Assembly: GCA_003484545.1 (NCBI GenBank)
Contig: DNCF01000397.1
Span: 1-11,230 of the forward strand
Direction: 5' to 3'
DNA: 11,230 bases
From: Massilia sp.
GTDB lineage: Bacteria; Pseudomonadota; Gammaproteobacteria; Burkholderiales; Burkholderiaceae_D
Positions 6,735-11,230 of this stretch are shown here, in pieces; position 1 is the first letter of the stretch; the number at the start of each line of letters is the position of its first letter. The notes below the pieces were generated by a model. The model saw only the letters and a list, made by a program, of their open reading frames with translations. It was not told the DNA's origin and ran no database searches. The position numbers and the translations under genes were made by a program.

Positions 6735-8738
6735 ATGCTACATACTTTAAAAACACCTGACCTGGCACTTGTAGGCGAGGCATCTTTCGGCGCTCAATTG
6801 ATGTGCTTGCCAGAAATCTTCCAGGACCGATTGTTCACAGTCCCCGACTATCAGCGGGGATACGCATGGGACGACAAGCAGGTCGAAGAACTGCTGAAAG
6901 ACCTGGACCATTTGATGGACGACAGCGCAGCGCATCGCCACTACGCCGGCACGCTGGTGGTGAGCAAGGTTGCCACGTCGAACAAGGAGGTCGACTATCA
7001 CGTTGTAGACGGCCAGCAGCGGCTGACGACCCTGATTACCTTGCTGCGCGTATTGGCGGAACATCTCCCGGCCGAGGCGCGCGCAGGCTTCGACTCCCTG
7101 TACCTTCGCCGCGGTCCGGTCGGGGCAGATCGCTCGGTGTTGCGCCTCAACTCCGATACCCGGCAGTTTTTCGAGCGTGTCATCATGGGAGGCGGCAACC
7201 CGAATAACGAGCCGATGTATCTGGAAGCGCACGAGCGCTTATTGAAGGCAAGGAAGCTGATTGCCAAATGGATGCGGGAAAGAATCGATGCAGGGACCGC
7301 GGTCGCCAGCCTGCGCAGGGCGATCGAGCAGAAGCTCGGCTTCCTGGTATATGCACCGAAAGAAAATGCCGAAACCGGCATCATGTTCGAGGTGATCAAC
7401 AATCGCGGGAAGCCGCTCAGTGAGCTGGAAAAGGTCAAGAACTACCTCATCTATTGCAGCGTCAAGCTGGGCGCATCGACTTTGCGGGAAAGTATTGATG
7501 AGCATTGGTCGGCAATCTTGCGCGACCTGAACGAGGCGAAGAAAACCAGTCCCGGCGACGAGAGCGCCTTCTTGCGTTATTGTATGGTCGTACACTTCAG
7601 GTTGAATAAAACCGATAGTCAATACGGCTATAACGAGCTGAAAAAGCGGCTGGCTCTGGATGTCGCCATGAAAGACGACCTTGGCAGGCAAGCAGCAGTG
7701 CAAGAAATTGCCGCGTTCGTAAACTTCATGAAGCTGGCGGCACTGTGGTATGCCCGGCTGTATGGCCGAAAGCATGCCGGTATCCCCGCCGGTCTCATCC
7801 CCATACTCGACCAGATCCGCGGCCAGGACAGGCACGCATCGATCATGCCCATCTTTTTGGCCTTGGTGATCCGCCATGAGGGGCGGGGACTCGCGCTTCA
7901 GCGCTTGCTCGAACTCGTGGAAAAAATGAACTTCCGTGTCTACATGGCGCGTGGCATGACTGCGCGGAACGATACGGGGCAGGGTGATTTATACGGCTAC
8001 GCGGCAGCCTATTATCACGGCGATCTGCTGGCTGGGATACCCGAGGAGGAGCGCAAGCTCAGGAAACAGACGCTGCAGGATGACGAACAGGCCCTGGAGT
8101 ACAGGCTGGTCGAGTTTGCGCTTGCGTATTGCCCCGACAGTAAACTGGAATCGTCGCTGAAACTGGAGCAGGATTCCAGCGAGGATTTCTATGATTGGGG
8201 TGGTCTGCGCTACTTCCTGATGAATTATGAACAGGCATTGCAGCCGCATAAGACAATTCAGATCGATAAGATCACCTTGGCTCGCAAGGAAGGGAAGTCA
8301 GCAGATTATCTCTCGGTCGAACACAGGTGGGCAGTCGAGAACCGGAACGAACAGGGCGAAAATAACCGGGCGATCGACAGGTTCGAAAAGCGCAGGCTCG
8401 GGAATTTTGTCCTGCTCGAGTTGCGCCTTAACATCCAGGCCAGCAATGCCAGCCTGGAAGAAAAGCTGGCGCATTATATGGGCAAGGACGAGGAGCCCCA
8501 GACCGATTTGCAGCAAGTGCGGAAGATGGTGCGCGACGCGGAAGCGGTCTTGAAAGAAATGAAAAACGTTACGCGCAGCAAAAACTACTATCTGAATCTT
8601 CACCGGAAGATCAACGATCAAGCCGAGGAACGGTTTGCCAAGTTCGCTCTCAAGCGCTGGACCCTGAAGGACTATCTCGGCTTTAGCGAGATTAAAAAGC
8701 GGGCGGACTCGGGCTGGGATGACGAGGGAGAGGCATGA
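6735..8738 (+). CDS. DUF262-DUF1524 protein, candidate GmrSD-like type IV restriction enzyme
   Basis: A 667-residue protein with both halves of the GmrSD architecture fused. DUF262 (about 20-240) has VPDYQRGYAW at 36-45, VDGQQRLTTL at 91-100 (DGQQR, the nucleotide-binding/hydrolysis signature of this family) and INNRGKPLSELEKVKNYL at 221-238. The middle is helical and ends in LRYFLMNYE (491-499), which also recurs in the family. DUF1524 (about 520-640) has SVEHRWAVEN with His530, then RRLGNFVLLE (Asn557), Asn566 and Asn571, a His-Me-finger nuclease pattern. The usual His-x-x-Pro appears as HRWA. Known: GmrS-GmrD, SspE and BrxU of this class cut phage or modified DNA using NTP-dependent DUF262 control. 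Here no modification or partner gene adjoins, so a stand-alone defence role is inference. G+C is clearly lower than neighbours (hand counts of single 60-base lines gave about 42-53% against 73% in the monooxygenase gene). The ribosome-binding site is poor: AGGA lies 13 bases from the ATG. Alternative internal start at 6801 also lacks one. Confidence 0.88.
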   Translation: MLHTLKTPDLALVGEASFGAQLMCLPEIFQDRLFTVPDYQRGYAWDDKQVEELLKDLDHLMDDSAAHRHYAGTLVVSKVATSNKEVDYHVVDGQQRLTTLITLLRVLAEHLPAEARAGFDSLYLRRGPVGADRSVLRLNSDTRQFFERVIMGGGNPNNEPMYLEAHERLLKARKLIAKWMRERIDAGTAVASLRRAIEQKLGFLVYAPKENAETGIMFEVINNRGKPLSELEKVKNYLIYCSVKLGASTLRESIDEHWSAILRDLNEAKKTSPGDESAFLRYCMVVHFRLNKTDSQYGYNELKKRLALDVAMKDDLGRQAAVQEIAAFVNFMKLAALWYARLYGRKHAGIPAGLIPILDQIRGQDRHASIMPIFLALVIRHEGRGLALQRLLELVEKMNFRVYMARGMTARNDTGQGDLYGYAAAYYHGDLLAGIPEEERKLRKQTLQDDEQALEYRLVEFALAYCPDSKLESSLKLEQDSSEDFYDWGGLRYFLMNYEQALQPHKTIQIDKITLARKEGKSADYLSVEHRWAVENRNEQGENNRAIDRFEKRRLGNFVLLELRLNIQASNASLEEKLAHYMGKDEEPQTDLQQVRKMVRDAEAVLKEMKNVTRSKNYYLNLHRKINDQAEERFAKFALKRWTLKDYLGFSEIKKRADSGWDDEGEA

Positions 8739-8744
8739 CCTGAG

Positions 8745-8777
8745 CGCGCCGGGCAGTTCTGCGGAACTGCCCGCGCG
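8745..8777. repeat. GC-rich hairpin just after the DUF262 gene
   Basis: Perfect arms GGGCAGTTC (8751-8759) and GAACTGCCC (8764-8772) enclose a TGCG tetraloop; with one bulged C the stem extends by five more pairs (CGCGC/GCGCG). It begins six bases after the stop codon. No T run follows, so it may be an mRNA 3'-end stabiliser or a weak terminator acting before the stronger one at 8795. Confidence 0.55.
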
Positions 8778-8794
8778 GGGCAGATGAGTGCATT

Positions 8795-8842
8795 GTGCAA
8801 ACAAAAACGCCGACCTGCGAAGGTCGGCGTTTTTGTTTGCAC
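8795..8842. terminator. Bidirectional intrinsic terminator between DUF262 gene and tRNA-Phe
   Basis: A perfect inverted repeat with 21-base arms (8795-8815 and 8822-8842) and loop TGCGAA. The core stem CGCCGACC/GGTCGGCG is flanked by A5 and T5 runs on the two sides, so each strand reads as a GC stem followed by T5. It can end the plus-strand DUF262 transcript and the minus-strand tRNA-Phe transcript, whose 3' end is 16 bases away. It is the clearest terminator in the window. Confidence 0.9.
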
Positions 8843-8858
8843 TTCTATTCTGAATTCT

Positions 8859-8934
8859 TGGTGGCCCGGGGCGGAATCGAACCACCGACACAAGGATTTT
8901 CAATCCTCTGCTCTACCAACTGAGCTACCAGGCC
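8859..8934 (-). tRNA. tRNA-Phe (anticodon GAA)
   Basis: A 76-base cloverleaf with CCA encoded. The acceptor stem GGCCTGG pairs with CCGGGCC (one G-U), the D arm is GCTCAGTTGGTAGAGC, the anticodon stem GAGGA/TCCTT (closing G-U) holds loop TTGAAAA with GAA at window bases 8901-8899, and the T arm carries GGTTCGATTCC. It closely resembles bacterial tRNA-Phe. Its own promoter lies just upstream and the bidirectional terminator just downstream, so it is a single-gene unit. Confidence 0.97.
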
Positions 8935-8946
8935 AAGAGAGGCATG

Positions 8947-8975
8947 ATTATAGCCAGCGCTTTCCGGCTCTGCAA
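8947..8975 (-). promoter_or_regulatory. Promoter of tRNA-Phe
   Basis: On the minus strand TTGCAG (8975-8970) and a perfect TATAAT (8952-8947) are spaced by 17 bases. Transcription would start near 8940, about six bases before the mature tRNA 5' end, leaving a very short leader for RNase P. It is a near-consensus sigma-70 promoter, as expected for a stable RNA gene. Confidence 0.85.
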
Positions 8976-8987
8976 GTCCCACTTGCA
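8971..8987. promoter_or_regulatory. Palindrome overlapping the tRNA-Phe -35 box
   Basis: A perfect inverted repeat, TGCAAGT and ACTTGCA around CCC, covers five of the six bases of the tRNA-Phe -35 hexamer and extends upstream. This placement would let a bound dimer block polymerase; as a result it also places a second TTGCA further upstream on the same strand. No known regulator site is recognised. Confidence 0.35.
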
Positions 8988-9052
8988 ACTTTCTTTCGGC
9001 GGCATGGGCCGGCACCATACGCGGCGCTCCGGGTATAACGGTGACATGCCGC

Positions 9053-9058
9053 TATAAT
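9053..9058 (+). promoter_or_regulatory. Perfect -10 box at the start of the monooxygenase gene
   Basis: TATAAT at 9053-9058 overlaps the first possible start codon (ATG 9057). The second in-frame ATG (9066) begins eight bases after the box, where transcription would be expected to begin. No good -35 is seen 16-18 bases upstream (CGGGTA at 9030), so activity is uncertain. A TATAAC at 9034-9039 is a weaker alternative that would give a normal leader. Confidence 0.4.
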
Positions 9059-10328
9059 GGTTGACATGACGACACCTCATTCCTCCTCCGCACAGTCCCG
9101 CAGCAACGGCTCCCGCAGCGACGGCTGCCGCAGCGATGTCTGCATCGTCGGCAACGGCGCCATCGCCAAGACGGCGGCCCTCGGCTTCGCCCAGGCCGGC
9201 CACAGCGTCACCCTGCTGGTGCCGGCGGCACGCTCCGGGGGAGAAGAGCTGCAAGCCGCCACTTCCACGGCCGAGCGCCCCTGGGACGTGCGCGTCTATG
9301 CCCTGAACCACACCGCGCACAACCTGCTGGCCTCGTTGAAGGTCTGGGGCGCGCTCGACCAGGCGCGCGTGGCGCCGGTCGATGCGATGGCGGTCAATGG
9401 CGACGGCGAGAACGGCGGCTCGCTCGGCTTCGACGCCTTCGGCGCCCATACCGGCACGCTGGCCTGGATCGTCGAGGACAGCAACCTGAACAACGCGCTC
9501 GACGCCGCCCTGAAATTCGCGCACAACGTGAACATCGTCAGCGGCTGCGCCTGCCGCCTGACCTGCGGCCCGGAAGGCGCGCAGGTGGAGCTGGAAGACG
9601 GCCGCAAGCTCGACGCCAAGCTGGTGGTCGGCGCCGACGGGCGCGATTCCTGGGTGCGCGGGCAGTGCGACATCGGCGTCGACTACCGCTCCTACCACCA
9701 GCGCGCGATCGTTACCAATTTTGCCTGCGAAAAGCCGCACCACGGCGTGGCCCACCAGTGGTTCACCTGCGCCGACGGCATCGTCGCGCTGCTGCCGCTG
9801 CCGGGCAACCGCGTCTCGCTGGTCTGGTCGGCGCCGGAAACCCTGGCCGCCACCCTGATGGACGAGTCGCTCGGCGAGCTGGCGATCCGCCTGGGCGAGT
9901 ACGCCGACGAGCCGCTCGGCGTGCTGAAACCGCTGCAGCCGGAACTTGTCAAAGCCGTGCCGCTGGCGCTGGTGCGTCCGCACGCGCTGGTCGCGCCGCA
10001 CGTGGCCCTGATCGGCGACGCCGCTCACGCGGTACATCCGCTGGCCGGCCACGGCATGAACCTGGGCTTCGGCGACGTGGTCGACCTGCTGCGCGTGGTG
10101 GCCGAGCGCGAGGAGCACCGGGCCATCGGCGACGAGCGGGTGCTGGCGCGCTACGCCCGTGCGCGCAAGGAAGACGTGCTCCTGATGCAACTGGCCACCG
10201 ATGGCCTGGAGCGTTTGTTCGGCGCCAACCTCGAACCCGTGCGCGTGGTGCGCAATTTGGGATTAAACTTGCTCGACAAGTTGCCCTTCGTAAAGCGGCG
10301 CCTGATGGCGCATGCCATCGGTAAGTAA
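9057..10328 (+). CDS. UbiH/UbiF/COQ6-family FAD-dependent monooxygenase
   Basis: A class A flavoprotein hydroxylase of 423 residues (or 420 from the ATG at 9066), probably acting in ring hydroxylation during ubiquinone synthesis. The N-terminal Rossmann strand SDVCIVGNGAIAKTAALGF (26-44) binds FAD, with GNGAIA in place of the usual GxGxxG. VGADGRDSWVR (191-201) is the DG motif, and LIGDAAHAVHPLAGHGMNLGF (319-338) is the GD motif plus the family's HPLAGQGLNLG box, with His replacing Gln. The C-terminal NLLDKLPFVKRRLMAHAIG is typical of UbiH-like proteins. I cannot tell which ring position it hydroxylates (UbiH, UbiF, UbiI or UbiM-like). Residues 5-26 are a Ser/Arg-rich extra segment built from a DNA repeat. 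It is divergent from tRNA-Phe and followed 24 bases later by dsbC, so the two may be co-transcribed. Neither possible start has a clear Shine-Dalgarno. Confidence 0.9.
   Translation: MVDMTTPHSSSAQSRSNGSRSDGCRSDVCIVGNGAIAKTAALGFAQAGHSVTLLVPAARSGGEELQAATSTAERPWDVRVYALNHTAHNLLASLKVWGALDQARVAPVDAMAVNGDGENGGSLGFDAFGAHTGTLAWIVEDSNLNNALDAALKFAHNVNIVSGCACRLTCGPEGAQVELEDGRKLDAKLVVGADGRDSWVRGQCDIGVDYRSYHQRAIVTNFACEKPHHGVAHQWFTCADGIVALLPLPGNRVSLVWSAPETLAATLMDESLGELAIRLGEYADEPLGVLKPLQPELVKAVPLALVRPHALVAPHVALIGDAAHAVHPLAGHGMNLGFGDVVDLLRVVAEREEHRAIGDERVLARYARARKEDVLLMQLATDGLERLFGANLEPVRVVRNLGLNLLDKLPFVKRRLMAHAIGK
9096..9140 (+). repeat. 15-bp in-frame tandem repeat at monooxygenase N-terminus
   Basis: Three units of 15 bases (TCCCGCAGCAACGGC, TCCCGCAGCGACGGC, and the diverged TGCCGCAGCGATGTC) encode S-R-S-N-G / S-R-S-D-G / C-R-S-D-V. 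The last unit merges into the beginning of the FAD-binding strand, so the repeat probably grew by slippage from the sequence that codes the fold's first residues. Confidence 0.75.
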
Positions 10329-10352
10329 ATCATCTTAAGGAAAACCAGAGTG

Positions 10353-11072
10353 ATGTTAAAAACCAAGATCGCCGTGTTGATGGCGACGGGCCTGATCGCG
10401 GGTTGTGTCGACGCCCAGAATACGGTCGAGGCCAACATCCGCAAGAACATCGAGCCGCGCCTGGGCGGCGCCAAGATCGAATCGATCAAGGAAACGCCCT
10501 ACAGCGGCATGTACGAGCTGCGCGTGGGCACCGACATCCTGTACACCGACAAGAAAGGCGAGTACCTGTTCATTGGCCAGGTGTACGACGCCAAGACCAC
10601 GCGCAACCTGACGCGCGAGCGCATGGACGACCTGAACAAGATCAAGTTCTCCGACCTGCCGCTGAACATGGCATTGAAGCAGGTGAAAGGCGACGGCAAG
10701 CGCGTGATCGCCGTGTTTGAAGACCCGAACTGCGGCTACTGCAAGCGCCTGCGCCAGACCACCCTGAAGGACCTGGACAACGTCACCGTCTATACCTTCA
10801 TGTACAACATCCTGTCGCCGGATTCCTTCGAGAAGTCGAAGAACATCTGGTGCGCGCCGAACCGCGTGAAAGCCTGGGATGACTGGATGATCAACGGCAA
10901 GGTGCCGCCGGCCGCGCCGAGCAGCTGCGAAACCCCGAACGACAAGGTCGTGGAACTCGGCCACAAGCTGAACATCCAGGGTACGCCCGCCATCTTCTTC
11001 ACCGACGGCACCCGCATCCCGGGCGCGGTCGACCTGAAGACGCTGGAAGCGAAGCTGCAGTCGATCAATTAA
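10353..11072 (+). CDS. dsbC: DsbC-type thiol:disulfide interchange protein
   Basis: A periplasmic disulfide isomerase that reshuffles wrong disulfides in exported proteins; family members are V-shaped dimers kept reduced by DsbD. Residues 1-21 are an export signal. About 25-100 is the DsbC N-terminal dimerisation domain (LGGAKIESIKETPYSGMYEL, TDKKGEYLFIGQVYD). The thioredoxin-like domain follows, with EDPNCGYCKRL holding the redox pair at 127-130, a second Cys pair (NIWCAP and PSSCET) matching the structural disulfide of DsbC, and GTPAIFFTDG with the cis-proline. At 239 residues it is normal length. The signal could be read either way: AQN after VDA fits signal peptidase I, while LIAGC with Cys18 fits a lipobox. 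AAGGA (10337-10341) precedes either GTG 10350 (eight bases) or ATG 10353 (eleven bases); I chose ATG. It lies 24 bases after the monooxygenase gene, likely one operon. Confidence 0.92.
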   Translation: MLKTKIAVLMATGLIAGCVDAQNTVEANIRKNIEPRLGGAKIESIKETPYSGMYELRVGTDILYTDKKGEYLFIGQVYDAKTTRNLTRERMDDLNKIKFSDLPLNMALKQVKGDGKRVIAVFEDPNCGYCKRLRQTTLKDLDNVTVYTFMYNILSPDSFEKSKNIWCAPNRVKAWDDWMINGKVPPAAPSSCETPNDKVVELGHKLNIQGTPAIFFTDGTRIPGAVDLKTLEAKLQSIN

Positions 11073-11087
11073 ACGCCAGCGAAGCGC

Positions 11088-11230
11088 ATGGTTCAACTCA
11101 ACATCAACGGACGCGACACCGAGATCGATGCCGATCCGTCCACACCCATCCTCTGGGCCCTGCGCGACAACCTGGACATGACCGGCACCAAGTTCGGCTG
11201 CGGCGCCGCCCTGTGCGGCGCCTGCACCGT
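11088..11230 (+). CDS. 2Fe-2S subunit of a molybdenum hydroxylase (IorA/CoxS type), 5' part only
   Basis: Forty-seven codons plus two bases are present before the right edge. The sequence begins MVQLNINGRDTEIDADPSTP and continues LWALRDNLDMTGTKFGCGAALCGACT. The Cys-x4-Cys-x2-Cys spacing with GTKFGCG is the plant-ferredoxin-type 2Fe-2S loop of the small electron-transfer subunit of xanthine dehydrogenase-family enzymes. The GCGAALCGACTV wording is closest to isoquinoline 1-oxidoreductase alpha subunits and aldehyde oxidase small subunits. The fourth cluster Cys and the second 2Fe-2S domain should lie beyond the window, probably followed by a large molybdopterin subunit. It starts 15 bases after dsbC, with only a weak GAAG upstream, which fits translation within a polycistronic message. 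Confidence 0.88.
   Translation, partial: MVQLNINGRDTEIDADPSTPILWALRDNLDMTGTKFGCGAALCGACT

Noticed and set aside
8859..8884. tRNA 3' end as an attachment site (attL/attR)
   Set aside because: I looked for a second copy of the tRNA-Phe 3' segment around 6320-6740 and saw none, and there is no integrase in the window.
8784..9038. Plus-strand frame across the terminator and opposite tRNA-Phe
   Set aside because: It translates a terminator and the antisense of a tRNA, a common false protein call.
8925..10190. Minus-strand frame of 421 codons opposite the monooxygenase gene
   Set aside because: It runs into the tRNA-Phe gene, lacks motifs and mirrors a well-supported FAD enzyme.
1..11230. CRISPR array, insertion sequence or prophage
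   Set aside because: No regularly spaced repeats with unique spacers, no transposase or phage gene motifs were seen; the tandem repeats found are short and inside coding or leader sequence.

Overview
The window is high-GC bacterial DNA, most like a betaproteobacterium of the Oxalobacteraceae (Massilia/Duganella type). That placement is inference from codon use, the gene combination and the style of the tRNA-Phe/terminator unit. The layout looks chromosomal. No CRISPR array, transposase, integrase or phage structural gene is visible.

Left part (1-4779). A secreted alpha/beta hydrolase, cut by the window edge, reads leftward from 868. Facing away from it is a large bacteriophytochrome (PAS-GAF-PHY) fused to GGDEF and EAL domains, a red/far-red light sensor wired directly to making and breaking cyclic-di-GMP. 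All recognisable catalytic and chromophore motifs of that protein are intact, but no heme oxygenase gene for the biliverdin chromophore lies in the window. A small lipoprotein of unknown function follows.

Middle part (4780-8860). Two strong GC-rich palindromes of REP type sit between the lipoprotein and gdhA (NADP-type glutamate dehydrogenase, minus strand). A 415-base gene-free stretch then leads to a lone 667-residue DUF262-DUF1524 protein of the GmrSD/SspE/BrxU-like group, the only candidate defence gene here. It is clearly lower in G+C than its neighbours and ends beside a tRNA gene, which suggests acquired DNA. Two hairpins follow it, one of them a perfect 21-bp inverted repeat that can terminate transcription from both sides.

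Right part (8859-11230). tRNA-Phe(GAA) on the minus strand has a near-consensus promoter. Diverging from it is a tightly spaced plus-strand series: a UbiH-family FAD monooxygenase (ubiquinone pathway), a DsbC-type periplasmic disulfide isomerase with an unexpected possible lipobox, and the start of a 2Fe-2S subunit of a molybdenum hydroxylase (IorA/CoxS type) running off the right edge.

The most rewarding items are the lone DUF262-DUF1524 gene, the phytochrome with its altered N-terminal motif, and several small regulatory-looking structures: the paired direct repeat before the phytochrome gene, the palindrome over the tRNA -35 box, and the -10 box that overlaps the start of the monooxygenase.
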